This document shows, one piece after another, positions 1-8,578 of a stretch of 64,000 nucleotides of DNA; positions within the stretch are counted from its first letter, which is position 1; each line of letters starts with the position of its first letter. Where the stretch lies: positions 49,047-113,046 of the forward strand of contig JABTBR010000020.1 in assembly GCA_013284265.1 (NCBI GenBank). Direction: 5' to 3'. The notes under the pieces are model-generated. The model made no database searches. It was not told where the DNA came from and saw nothing but the letters and a program-made list of their open reading frames with translations. Source of the stretch: Oxalobacteraceae bacterium. Lineage in GTDB: Bacteria; Pseudomonadota; Gammaproteobacteria; Burkholderiales; Burkholderiaceae_D. The translations under genes and the position numbers were made by a program.

Positions 1-751
1 CGAAGCCGATCCCCATGCGGAACGCCTGACGCCGCAAGTGGCGCTGGTCTCGCGCCTGCCGCTGGCCCAGCCGGCCATCAGCTACCCGCGCTTTCCCGAA
101 GGCGTGGCGATGCCGGCCGGCAGCCGCGACGCCGACCGCTTCGCGCGAGCGCCCGTGCATGCGCAGGTGCTGCTGCCGGACCAGCGCATCCTCGACGTGA
201 TCGTGGTCCACCTCAAATCCAAGCGCCCCGACTACCGCAATGGCGACAGCGGCGACGATCCCATGCTGTACGCGCAAGCCAATCTGCGCTCGCTGATACG
301 GCGCGGCACCGAGGCGGTGGCGCTGCGCGCGCTACTCAGCCAGCTCGACCAGGGTCTGCGCCGTCCGCGCGTGGTGCTGGGCGACTTCAACGACACCGCC
401 GACGCCGTGACCACCGCCATCGTGCTGGGCGCGGGCAGCTGGTGTTTGTCAGGCGATGAGCTGAGCGGACGCATGTTCGATTGCAACCAGATCCAGCTGC
501 GCCAGGACCATCTGCGCCATGTGGCCTATACCAATATCCACGAAGGCCATTACATGACGATCGACCACGTGCTGGTGTCGGAGGAATTCAATCCGGCCTC
601 GCGCTATGCGATTGGCGAGGTGCTTGACGTCAGCTATCTGAACGACCACCTGCTGCAGCAGCGTCCGGAAACCTCGGACCACGGCCAGGTGCTGGTACGC
701 CTGCGCCTGTACGGCGCGCGCGACCGCGCCTCGCCGATGCTGCCGGGCTAG
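1..751 (+). CDS. Endonuclease/exonuclease/phosphatase family protein, C-terminal part (cut by window edge)
   Basis: The reading frame is open from base 2, so the gene begins upstream and only about 250 residues are visible. Two motifs place it in the EEP (exonuclease III/DNase I-like) metal-dependent phosphodiesterase fold: VVHLKSK, followed by VVLGDFNDT with the Asp-x-Asn metal/phosphate residues, and near the end TSDHGQVLVRL, the Ser-Asp-His catalytic end of the fold. Substrate cannot be told; extracellular or periplasmic nucleases and sphingomyelinase-like enzymes share this fold. A GTG at 38 could serve as a start, but the open frame upstream with similar composition argues against it. 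It ends 4 nt before the convergent stop of the diguanylate cyclase/phosphodiesterase gene. Confidence 0.8.
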   Translation, partial: EADPHAERLTPQVALVSRLPLAQPAISYPRFPEGVAMPAGSRDADRFARAPVHAQVLLPDQRILDVIVVHLKSKRPDYRNGDSGDDPMLYAQANLRSLIRRGTEAVALRALLSQLDQGLRRPRVVLGDFNDTADAVTTAIVLGAGSWCLSGDELSGRMFDCNQIQLRQDHLRHVAYTNIHEGHYMTIDHVLVSEEFNPASRYAIGEVLDVSYLNDHLLQQRPETSDHGQVLVRLRLYGARDRASPMLPG

Positions 752-755
752 CAGG

Positions 756-3284
756 CTAGGCCAGGCCGGCCGCGCCGTCGCCATTTGGCAGTGCCGGGAC
801 CGGCGATGGCGCGGCCGCGTAATAGCCCTGGTACTGGTCGCAGCCCTGCTCGCGCAGGAATTCAAGCTGGCCGGCCGTCTCCACGCCCTCGGCCACCACC
901 CGCAGATGCAGGCTGTGCGCCATGCCGATGATGGTGCCGATCACGCTGGCGTGGCGCGGCTCGGAATCGATGCCGGCGGTAAACGAGCAATCGATCTTGA
1001 GCTTGTTGAGCGGATAATCCTTGAGCTGGCTCAGGCGCGTGTAACCGGTGCCGAAGTCGTCGATGGTCAGGCAGACTCCCAGCGCACGCAGCGCGCGCAA
1101 GGTCTCGAGGGCGCCATGGCCCAGCTGCATGATGCTGGTCTCGGTCACTTCCAGCTCCAGCCATTGCGGCGCCAGTTCCGCCATGTCCAGCGCCGTGCGC
1201 ACGCTGGCGATCAGATGGCGGTGGCCCAGCTGGGCCAGCGACAGATTGACGGCCACCACCAGCGGCGTGCCCTGCTGCTGCCAGCGGCGCGCCTGCTGGC
1301 AAGCCTGCTGCAGCACCCAGTTGCCGATCGGGATCATCAGCCCGCACTGCTCGGCCACGTCCAGGAAGCGGTCGGGCGCCAGCTCGCCCAGTTGCGGATG
1401 GCACCAGCGTATCAGCGCCTCGGCCGCCACCGCCTGGCCGCTGGCGATGTCGATCTCGTGCTGGAACACCAGCTTGAACTGCTGCTCGGCCAGCGCGCCG
1501 CGCAAGGCGTTCTCGAAGGCGACCCGCTCGACGATGCGCTCGTTCATGTCGGCGTTGAAGAACTGGAAGCAGTTGCGTCCGCTTTCCTTGGCGTGGTACA
1601 TGGCCAGGTCGGCATTGCGCACCAGGGTGTCGATGTCCTGGCCATCGTCCGGATAGATACTGATGCCGATCGAGGTGCTCACATGCAGCTGGTGCTGCTC
1701 CAGCAGATAGACCTGGGCGATCGCGCTCAGGATGCTGGTGGCCACATGGGCCGCCTGGTCGATGCCGCCGATATCGGACAGCAGCAGCACGAACTCGTCG
1801 CCGCCCTGGCGGCTGACGGTGTCGGCACCGCGCACGCATTTGACCAGCCGCAGCGCCACTTCCTTGAGCAGCAGGTCGCCGATATGGTGGCCCAGGGTAT
1901 CGTTGATATTCTTGAAGCGGTCCAGGTCGAGAAACATCACCGCCAGCATGGTCTGCTTGCGCCGCGCCGCCGTCAGCGCCAGGCTGAGCCGGTCCAGCAG
2001 CAGCACCCGGTTCGGCAGATCGGTCAGGAAATCGTGCTCGGCCAGGTGGCGGGTGTTTTCCTCCGAGCGCTTGCGTTCGGAGATATCGGACAGGATCGCC
2101 ATATAGTTGCAGGTTTCGCCGCTGCCGTCGCGGATCGCCGTCAGCGACATCCAGCCGGGATAGCGCACGCCATCGCGACGCAGCGCGGTTATTTCGCCCT
2201 GCCAGTGGCCGTTCGCCAGCAGTTCCTGCCACAGATGCGCAAAGCGCACCGCGTCCTCGATGCCGGCGCGGTGGCGCGCCAGCGGCTGGCCGACGATCTC
2301 GCTGGCCGGATGGCCGGTCACCTCGGCATAAGCCTGGTTGACGGCGATGATGGTCTGCTCGCGGTCGGTCAGCAAGATGGCATCGCGGCTGTTTTCAAAC
2401 ACCTGGGCCGCCAGGAACAGGCGCTGCTCGGCGTTCTTGCGGGCCGATATGTCGCGGATGATGGCGTAAAACAGCTTTTCGTGGTCGATCTTGACCGAGG
2501 TCAGCAGCACCTCGGTCCAGAACAGCCGCCCCTGGGCACTGACGAAGCGCCAGTCGAAGCGCCAGTTGTCCTGCGCGTGGGCTTGCTCGAGCGCGGCCGG
2601 CATCGCCTCGGCCGACAGGCCGCCGCCATTCTGGCGCAGCGGCGACAGCTCGATCAGCGTGCGTCCCAGCATCTGCTGCTGCGCGCCGGCGCAATCGAAC
2701 AGGGCCAGCGCGGCCGGATTCAGGTCGGCGATGCGCTCGTCGCGGATCAGCAGGATGGCGTCGCTGGACTTGTGAAACAGCTGGCGAAAATTCACGCTCA
2801 CCGATTGCAGCGCGGTTTCTTCCTGCTTGCGGGCGGTCACGTCGATGTCCATGCAAAACACCTGGTGCAGGGTGCCGCCCCGGTAGACGGGGAACATGCT
2901 GGAATAAATCCACAGCAGACGCCCGCTGCGGGTGCGCACCTGCCAGTCGCGCGCCGGGCTGGGCTTGCCGGTCTGCCACACTTGCTCGACGGCCACCGCA
3001 TGCTCGTCGGCGCTGTCGGCCGGCTGCAGCAGCGCCGTCAACGGCTGGCCCAGGGCTTCCTCGGTCGTGATTTCATAGAGCTGGCAGCAACTCTGGTTCC
3101 AGAAACGCACCCGGCCGCTGCGGTCGAAGCTGCGCACGGCCACGATGGGCGTCAGCTCGATCGCTTCGACGATCTGGGCAATGAGCTCCAGCGCCTGGCG
3201 GCTGGCACCGCCATTGGAACTTGCCTGCCAAATGGGTGTCGCCCCAGCCTCGTCGTCGCGCTCTGCCACGCTAGCCTCGCTCAT
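756..3284 (-). CDS. PAS-PAS-PAS-GGDEF-EAL bifunctional c-di-GMP signalling protein
   Basis: This 842-residue protein carries three PAS sensor domains (roughly residues 30-155, 160-285 and 290-410), a GGDEF domain with an intact GGDEF motif (about 415-580) and an EAL domain (about 590-835) with EALIRW, DDFGTGY and AEGVET motifs. Both catalytic signatures look intact, so it may make and hydrolyse cyclic di-GMP under control of a PAS-bound ligand or redox signal. No transmembrane segment is evident, so it should be cytoplasmic. The ATG at 3284 is preferred over an upstream in-frame start at 3350 because AAAGG lies at suitable spacing and the extra residues are low-complexity Arg/Pro. A minus-strand terminator-like hairpin lies about 85 nt upstream. 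Which activity dominates cannot be read from the sequence. Confidence 0.9.
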   Translation of the reverse strand: MSEASVAERDDEAGATPIWQASSNGGASRQALELIAQIVEAIELTPIVAVRSFDRSGRVRFWNQSCCQLYEITTEEALGQPLTALLQPADSADEHAVAVEQVWQTGKPSPARDWQVRTRSGRLLWIYSSMFPVYRGGTLHQVFCMDIDVTARKQEETALQSVSVNFRQLFHKSSDAILLIRDERIADLNPAALALFDCAGAQQQMLGRTLIELSPLRQNGGGLSAEAMPAALEQAHAQDNWRFDWRFVSAQGRLFWTEVLLTSVKIDHEKLFYAIIRDISARKNAEQRLFLAAQVFENSRDAILLTDREQTIIAVNQAYAEVTGHPASEIVGQPLARHRAGIEDAVRFAHLWQELLANGHWQGEITALRRDGVRYPGWMSLTAIRDGSGETCNYMAILSDISERKRSEENTRHLAEHDFLTDLPNRVLLLDRLSLALTAARRKQTMLAVMFLDLDRFKNINDTLGHHIGDLLLKEVALRLVKCVRGADTVSRQGGDEFVLLLSDIGGIDQAAHVATSILSAIAQVYLLEQHQLHVSTSIGISIYPDDGQDIDTLVRNADLAMYHAKESGRNCFQFFNADMNERIVERVAFENALRGALAEQQFKLVFQHEIDIASGQAVAAEALIRWCHPQLGELAPDRFLDVAEQCGLMIPIGNWVLQQACQQARRWQQQGTPLVVAVNLSLAQLGHRHLIASVRTALDMAELAPQWLELEVTETSIMQLGHGALETLRALRALGVCLTIDDFGTGYTRLSQLKDYPLNKLKIDCSFTAGIDSEPRHASVIGTIIGMAHSLHLRVVAEGVETAGQLEFLREQGCDQYQGYYAAAPSPVPALPNGDGAAGLA

Positions 3285-3643
3285 GAATATGCCTTTAGGG
3301 CCACCATCCATTCTTGCGCGCCGCGCCGGCGCAGGTTTGCGCGCGCGCAAACCTCAGTGGGATGCAGCAAAAAAGCCGCAAACGGCTTTCCCTGCGGCAA
3401 TTGCCGGTACGCCACAGTTCGCTGGCGCCCGCCCCGGAGTCCTCCTATAGTGAACAAGAGGGCAAGACGGCGTTCCGGACCTGGCTATCCCGCCGTTCTG
3501 CATTTCAGGCCGGTTTTTTGGCGCTTTGTCGCAATCCTCTGGCGCCCAGCCTTGTGAATTCATACAGTAGCACCATGCATTCCGGTGCGCGCCGAGACCG
3601 CGCGTCCTTGCCGACAGCGGCACACCCTGACCAGAAAACCAAT
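3285..3643. other. Divergent intergenic region, GGDEF-EAL gene / RND adaptor
   Basis: This 359-bp gap separates two divergent genes and must hold both promoters. Apart from the minus-strand hairpin at 3369-3389 and a TATAGT hexamer at 3446 without a clear -35 partner, I see no recognisable operator or RNA. An in-frame ATG for the adaptor exists at 3575 but gives an Arg-rich leader. Confidence 0.4.
3369..3389 (-). terminator. Intrinsic terminator-like hairpin upstream of the GGDEF-EAL gene
   Basis: Read on the minus strand, AAAGCCG / CGGCTTT forms a 7-bp stem with a 4-nt loop followed by a T run (six bases, partly in the stem). It lies about 80 nt 5' of the GGDEF-EAL start, in a divergent gap. 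It could end a short leader transcript (attenuation) or block stray antisense transcription from the RND side. Confidence 0.5.
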
Positions 3644-4906
3644 ATGAAACTCGAAACCCTGCCCCTGTCCCCCCAACCCGCCGGTGCGGCCTCCGGCGCG
3701 CGGCGCTGGCGCAAGCCCCTGATCGCCCTGGTCGTGCTGGCCATCGCCGGCGGCGGCTGGACCGTGATGCAAACGAACAACAAGGCCGCCGCCAAGACCG
3801 CCGCCACGGCGGCCGACGCCAAGAAAGCCAAATCCGAGATCTTCGAACTGGCCAGCGGCGACATCGCCGCCATCGGCGCCCGTTCGCTGGCGCTGAGCCT
3901 GCCCCTGAGCGGCTCGCTGGCCCCCCTCAGCCAGGCCACCGTCAAGGCCAAGGCCTCCGGCCAGGTCGAGCAGACCACGGTGCAGGAAGGCATGGTCGTG
4001 TCCGCCGGCCAGGTGCTGGCCCGCCTCGACGCCGGCGACTTGCACGCGCGCATGGCGCAGCAGCAGGCCGCGCTGGACGAGGCCCAGGCCAAGCTGAAGC
4101 TGGCCAGCAAGAATGAAACCAATAACCAGACCCTGCTCAAGCAGAACTATATTTCCCAGACCGCCTACGACAACACCCACAACAGCGTGGAACTGGCCCG
4201 CGCCAGCGTCAAATCGGCCGCCGCCATGGTGGAGATCGCCCGCATCGCGCTGGCCGACACCGTCATCCGCGCGCCGCTGGCCGGCGTGGTCAGCAAGCGC
4301 CATGTGCAGGCCGGCGAAAAACTCTCGCCCGACATGCCGGTCTACACCATCGTCAACCTGAGCGAAATGGTGCTCGAGGCCCAGGTGCCGGCCTCGGAAA
4401 TTCCGCGCATCAAGGTCGGCCAGGACGTGCAGTTCAAGGTCGACGGCTTCCAGCAGCGCGGCTTCGGCGGCAAGGTGGCGCGCATCAATCCGGCCGCCGA
4501 AGCCGGTTCGCGCGCCATGCTGGTGTATATCGCCGTGCGCAACGACGACGGCGCCCTGCGCGCCGGCATGTTTGCCAAGGGCAGCATCGTCACCGAACGT
4601 TCGGCCGTGGTGCCGCTGGTGCCGCTGGCCGCGCTGCGCACGGACAAGGGCCAGCAGGTGGTCTACAAGATCGAGGCGGGCAAGGTGGTGGCCCAGCCGG
4701 TGCGCCTGGGTATGCGCAACGAGGACGAGGGCTATGCCGAAGTCACCGAAGGCCTGAGCCAGGGCAGCAATGTGATCGTCTCCAAACTGGACAACGTCAA
4801 GCCCGGCAGCCAGGTCAAGCTGCCGGCCGCCGCACTCGCCACGCCGGCACCCGCGCCGACGCCGACGCCCGCGCCGCAAGCGGCCATGCTGGCGCAGAAA
4901 GGCTAA
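3644..4906 (+). CDS. RND efflux periplasmic adaptor (membrane fusion protein)
   Basis: This is a 420-residue HlyD/AcrA-type adaptor linking an inner-membrane RND pump to an outer-membrane channel. It has one N-terminal membrane anchor (about residues 25-42, after an RRWRK basic cluster), a biotinyl-lipoyl-like half (VKAKASGQVEQTTVQEGMVV), an alpha-helical hairpin (about 140-190), the returning lipoyl half (IRAPLAGVVSKRHVQAGE) and beta-barrel/membrane-proximal domains. The C-terminus is an Ala/Pro-rich tail. It ends 3 nt before the pump gene, so the two form an operon. I chose the ATG at 3644; ATG 3575 would add 23 residues before the anchor. No outer-membrane channel gene lies in the window, so the complex probably recruits a TolC-like protein from elsewhere. 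Confidence 0.9.
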   Translation: MKLETLPLSPQPAGAASGARRWRKPLIALVVLAIAGGGWTVMQTNNKAAAKTAATAADAKKAKSEIFELASGDIAAIGARSLALSLPLSGSLAPLSQATVKAKASGQVEQTTVQEGMVVSAGQVLARLDAGDLHARMAQQQAALDEAQAKLKLASKNETNNQTLLKQNYISQTAYDNTHNSVELARASVKSAAAMVEIARIALADTVIRAPLAGVVSKRHVQAGEKLSPDMPVYTIVNLSEMVLEAQVPASEIPRIKVGQDVQFKVDGFQQRGFGGKVARINPAAEAGSRAMLVYIAVRNDDGALRAGMFAKGSIVTERSAVVPLVPLAALRTDKGQQVVYKIEAGKVVAQPVRLGMRNEDEGYAEVTEGLSQGSNVIVSKLDNVKPGSQVKLPAAALATPAPAPTPTPAPQAAMLAQKG

Positions 4907-4909
4907 GCC

Positions 4910-7900
4910 ATGTGGATCACTAAAACCAGTATCCAGAATCCGGTGTTCGCCACGATGGTGATGGTGGCGCTGGTCGTGCTCGGCCTGTTCTCGTACAAGG
5001 GCCTGGGCGTGGAGAGCATGCCCAGCGTGCAATTCCCCTTCGCCGCGATTGAAATCAATTACCCGGGCGCCTCGCCCGAAGCGGTCGAGAACGACATCAC
5101 CCGTCCGGTCGAGGACATGGTCAACACCGTCAGCGGCATCAAGACCATCCGCACCAATTCCTGGGAAGGCCGGGCCGGCATCTACCTCGAATTCGAACTG
5201 TCGACCAATATGGACAAGGCCATGCAGGAGCTGCGCGACAAGGTCGCGCTGGTGCGTCCGCGCTTCCCCAAGGAAGCCAAGGACCCCTTCATCGCCCGCG
5301 CCGAAGGCGACAATGAACGCCCGATCGCCCAGCTCAGCCTGACGGCCAGCGCGCACAGCCTGCGCGAGCTGTCGACCATGACCGAGCAATACATCAAGAA
5401 GCGCTTCCAGAGCGTGGCCGGGGTCGGCCAGATCCGCCTGACCGGCATCACCGCGCGCCAGATCCTGATCAGCCTGAAGCCGAACGACCTGGCCGCCCAC
5501 AGCATCGGCGTCGATGAAGTGATCCGCGCGATCCAGGCCACCAACACCAATCTGCCGGCCGGCAGCATCAGCTACGGCGCCAGCGAGCAACTGGTGCGGG
5601 TCGAAGGCAAGATGAAGGAAGCGCGCGAGTTCAACAAGATCATCGTGGCGCGCCGCGCCGGCGGCGTGGTCTACCTGGAGCAGGTGGCCACCGTGGTCGA
5701 CGGCGAGCAGGAGGAAACCTCGATCTCGCGCCTGAACGGCGAACGCGCCATCTCGATCGAGATCACCAAGGTGCAGGACGCCAATGTGGTCGAAGTGGGC
5801 ACCGGCATCCAGCGCGTGGCCGCCGAGCTGCAGAAAAGCCTGCCCGCCGACATCAAGCTGCGCATGATGGACGACGAATCGGTGCGGGTGCAGAACCAGC
5901 TCAACAACGTCAAGGAAACCATCCTCGAGGGCGGCGTGCTGACCATGGTCATCGTGTTCCTGTTCCTGCACTCCTGGCGCTCGACCATCATCACCGGCCT
6001 GACCCTGCCGATCTCCGTGATGGCCAGCTTCATCGCCCTGAAGATGTTCGGCTTCACGCTGAACTTCCTGACCCTGATGGCGCTGTCGCTGTGCATCGGC
6101 CTGCTGATCGACGACGCCATCGTGGTGCGCGAAAACATCGTGCGCCACCTCGGCATGGGCAAGAACCACCTGAAGGCGGCCAACGACGGCACCAATGAAA
6201 TCGGCCTGGCCGTGATGGCCACCACCTTCGCCATCGTCGCCGTGTTCGTGCCGGTGGCCTTCATGCAGGGCATCATCGGCCGCTTCTTCCTGCAGTTCGG
6301 CATCACCGTCGCCGTGGCCGTGCTGGTGTCGCTGTTCGTGTCCTTCACGCTCGACCCGATGCTGTCGTCGGTTTGGCGCGATCCGGTCAAGGACCGCTTC
6401 AAATACGTCCCATGGCTGGGCCGCTTCATGGCCTGGCTGGAACATGGCGTGGACAAGCTGCACGTGGTCTACGGCAAGGTACTGGCCGTGGCGCTGCGCT
6501 GGCGCAAGCTGACCCTGAGCGCCGCGCTGGCCCTGTTCGCGGCCAGCCTGATGCTGGTGCCGATGATCGGTGGCGAGATGTTCCCCGAGACCGACCAGGG
6601 CTGGATCAACCTGGCCTTCAAGACCCCGGTCGGTTCCAGCCTGGAATACACCAACGTCAAGGTGAGCCAGGTCGAGGAGGCACTCAAAGCCTTCCCGGAA
6701 ATTGACAGCCGGGTCGCCATCGTCGGCACCCAGGATGGCCGCAACACCGCGCGCGTCGACCTGAAGCTGACCGACATCAAGGTCAAGCACCGCCGCTCCC
6801 AGAAGGATCTGGAAAAACTGATACGGGAGCGGCTGCAATCGATTCCTGGCATCACCATGTCGGTGGGCCAGAAGCCGATCTTCATCGCCATCCTCGGCTC
6901 CGACGAAGCCAAGCTCGACGCCGTTGCCCACCGCCTGATGGACAAGATGCGCGCTATCAAGGGCGTGGCCGATCTGGAATACAGCCAGGAAGGCGCCAAC
7001 CCGTCGACCACGGTGAAGATCAACAATGAGCTGGCCAGCGACCTGGGCCTGTCGGTGCAGCAGATCGGCGCCGCCCTGCGTCCCTTCGTGGCGGGCGACA
7101 CGGTCAGCCACTGGCTCGCTGGCGACGGCCAGAACTATGACGTCAATGTGCAACTGCCCAAGTCCGGCCGCCAGAAGATCGCCGACCTGGCCGATCTGTC
7201 GCTGGCCTCGAGCAAGGTCGGCGCCGATGGCAAGCCGGTGATGGTGCCGCTGCGCCAGGTGGTCGAGTTCATCCCCTCGTCCAGCCCGCAGGTACTGAAA
7301 CGCCAGGCCCTGCAGCGCCGCGTGGCCGTGTATGCCGGCGTCGAAGGCCGCCCCAACGGCGACGTCGACAGCGATGTGCGCAAGGCCATGGACAGCATCG
7401 AGCTGCCGGCCGGCGTGCGCTTCGACGTGGCCGGCAACGCCCAGCAGATGGCCGAAACCATGAACGGCGCCATGATGGCGCTGGGCATCGCGGTGATCTT
7501 CATTTACCTGGTACTGGCGTCCCAGTTCGGCAGCTTCCTGCAGCCTATCGCCATCATGGTGTCCCTGCCGCTGTCGCTGATCGGCGTGCTGGTGGCCCTG
7601 CTGGTGACGGGCAGCACCCTGAACATCTTCTCGGTGATCGGCTTCATCATGCTGATGGGCCTGGTAACCAAGAACGCGATCCTGCTGGTGGACTTCACCA
7701 ACCACGGCCAGCGTGACGGCCTGGGCCAGCATGAAGCCATCATGCAGGCCGGCCAGGTGCGGCTGCGCCCTATCCTGATGACGACGCTGGCGATGGTGTT
7801 CGGGATGTTGCCGATGGCAATAGGGATGGGGGAAGGCGGCGAAATCCAGGCACCGATGGGCCGGGCCGTGATTGGCGGGGTGATTACCTCGACCTTGCTG

Positions 7901-8047
7901 ACCCTGGTGGTGGTGCCGGTGGCCTACACCTATCTGGACAGCCTGGGCAAGCGCGCGGCGCGCTTCTTCAAGGGCAAGCCCGAGCATGGCGACGATGCCA
8001 TGGAAAGCAAGCCGGATGTAAAGCAAGACATGGCCGAAGTGGCCTGA
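4910..8047 (+). CDS. RND efflux pump, HAE-1 type permease
   Basis: At 1045 residues this is a full-length AcrB-type proton antiporter. It begins with the typical N-terminal helix (ITKTSIQNPVFATMVMVALVVLG), followed by the first periplasmic porter domain, a central cluster of helices containing LLIDDAIVVREN (the two adjacent Asp residues of the proton relay), a second porter domain, and a last helix set with GLVTKNAILLVDFTNH. The gene starts 3 nt after the adaptor stop. The last ~20 residues are a charged cytoplasmic tail. Substrates could be antibiotics, solvents or bile-like compounds; the order adaptor-pump with no regulator attached gives no clue. Downstream come a 10-bp perfect hairpin and an intergenic repeat, which may delimit the operon. 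Confidence 0.92.
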   Translation: MWITKTSIQNPVFATMVMVALVVLGLFSYKGLGVESMPSVQFPFAAIEINYPGASPEAVENDITRPVEDMVNTVSGIKTIRTNSWEGRAGIYLEFELSTNMDKAMQELRDKVALVRPRFPKEAKDPFIARAEGDNERPIAQLSLTASAHSLRELSTMTEQYIKKRFQSVAGVGQIRLTGITARQILISLKPNDLAAHSIGVDEVIRAIQATNTNLPAGSISYGASEQLVRVEGKMKEAREFNKIIVARRAGGVVYLEQVATVVDGEQEETSISRLNGERAISIEITKVQDANVVEVGTGIQRVAAELQKSLPADIKLRMMDDESVRVQNQLNNVKETILEGGVLTMVIVFLFLHSWRSTIITGLTLPISVMASFIALKMFGFTLNFLTLMALSLCIGLLIDDAIVVRENIVRHLGMGKNHLKAANDGTNEIGLAVMATTFAIVAVFVPVAFMQGIIGRFFLQFGITVAVAVLVSLFVSFTLDPMLSSVWRDPVKDRFKYVPWLGRFMAWLEHGVDKLHVVYGKVLAVALRWRKLTLSAALALFAASLMLVPMIGGEMFPETDQGWINLAFKTPVGSSLEYTNVKVSQVEEALKAFPEIDSRVAIVGTQDGRNTARVDLKLTDIKVKHRRSQKDLEKLIRERLQSIPGITMSVGQKPIFIAILGSDEAKLDAVAHRLMDKMRAIKGVADLEYSQEGANPSTTVKINNELASDLGLSVQQIGAALRPFVAGDTVSHWLAGDGQNYDVNVQLPKSGRQKIADLADLSLASSKVGADGKPVMVPLRQVVEFIPSSSPQVLKRQALQRRVAVYAGVEGRPNGDVDSDVRKAMDSIELPAGVRFDVAGNAQQMAETMNGAMMALGIAVIFIYLVLASQFGSFLQPIAIMVSLPLSLIGVLVALLVTGSTLNIFSVIGFIMLMGLVTKNAILLVDFTNHGQRDGLGQHEAIMQAGQVRLRPILMTTLAMVFGMLPMAIGMGEGGEIQAPMGRAVIGGVITSTLLTLVVVPVAYTYLDSLGKRAARFFKGKPEHGDDAMESKPDVKQDMAEVA

Positions 8048-8060
8048 GCAGTCGCTTGAC

Positions 8061-8084
8061 TCGTCCCCGCGCTGGCGGGGACGA
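8061..8084 (+). terminator. Hairpin downstream of the RND operon
   Basis: A perfect 10-bp stem, TCGTCCCCGC / GCGGGGACGA with loop GCTG, lies 14 nt after the pump stop codon. There is no T tract, so it is more likely a 3'-end stabiliser or a Rho-linked structure than a classic intrinsic terminator. Confidence 0.45.
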
Positions 8085-8131
8085 TGCGGCGGATCCGGAT
8101 TTGAGTGCGCGGGCTTGCCGCCGGCCACTGC

Positions 8132-8272
8132 TTAAACCCACGGCAAAGTGCTGGGGGCCGGTTCCGTCGGGACCGGCGGGGCATAGCCCCTCTCCGGACC
8201 AAGGGTCAGACCCCGGGGTTACGCCGTGGGTTTTAGCTTGCAGACCCCAGGGTTACGCCTTGGGTTTTAAAG
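8132..8272. repeat. Palindromic intergenic repeat, locus 1 (long form plus extra right arm)
   Basis: The left arm AAACCCACGGCAAAG opens at 8134 and the matching right arm TTACGCCGTGGGTTTT closes near 8234. The inside carries GGTTCC-GGGACC and GGGGC-GCCCC hairpins (long form). A second right arm, starting CAGACCCC at 8241, follows the first (8207) with an exact 34-bp period. It sits in a convergent gap between the RND pump and a minus-strand small gene. Confidence 0.85.
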
Positions 8273-8305
8273 CATTCCCCGGCCCTTCACCGTAGTTTCT
8301 AAAAC

Positions 8306-8506
8306 TTATTCGCTGGCGGCGGTGCCGGTTTCACCCGCCTCGCCCGCCTCATCCTCATCCGCATCGTCCGGATCGGCATCCCCCTCTTCCTGTGCTCCGC
8401 CCGGACTGTTCTTCAGCTCGGCCTTGCGCCTGGCCTTTTCTTCTGCCTTTTTCTTCTTCTCCAACTCACGTTGACGCTTTTCGTACTGGAAATTGGTCTT
8501 TGCCAT
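8306..8506 (-). CDS. Small charged protein of unknown function
   Basis: This 66-residue protein splits into two charge blocks: a Lys/Arg/Glu-rich N-terminal half (residues 8-31, predicted helix or short coiled coil) and an Asp/Glu/Gly-rich acidic C-terminal half. No signal peptide or membrane segment is present. An ATG start, codon use like its neighbours and its place 72 nt downstream of xerD on the same strand support a real gene. I do not recognise a named family; the opposite-charge layout would suit a nucleic-acid or ribosome-associated factor, but that is only a guess. Confidence 0.6.
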   Translation of the reverse strand: MAKTNFQYEKRQRELEKKKKAEEKARRKAELKNSPGGAQEEGDADPDDADEDEAGEAGETGTAASE

Positions 8507-8578
8507 TGCTTACCTCTGTATTCACGATGTTGACTTGCCTGTTCACATTATGACGCAGATATGACCTGCGCAAGTTTT

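Noticed and set aside
906..3557. Plus-strand frame of about 880 codons opposite the GGDEF-EAL gene
   Set aside because: The minus strand codes for a full PAS-GGDEF-EAL protein here; the opposite frame has Gln/His/Arg-rich shadow composition and no motifs.
3560..8128. Very long open frame (about 1500 codons) on the minus strand opposite the RND genes
   Set aside because: It is His/Gly/Asp-rich with no domain, as expected from the complement of high-GC3 coding DNA; the plus strand holds two clear RND proteins over the same bases.
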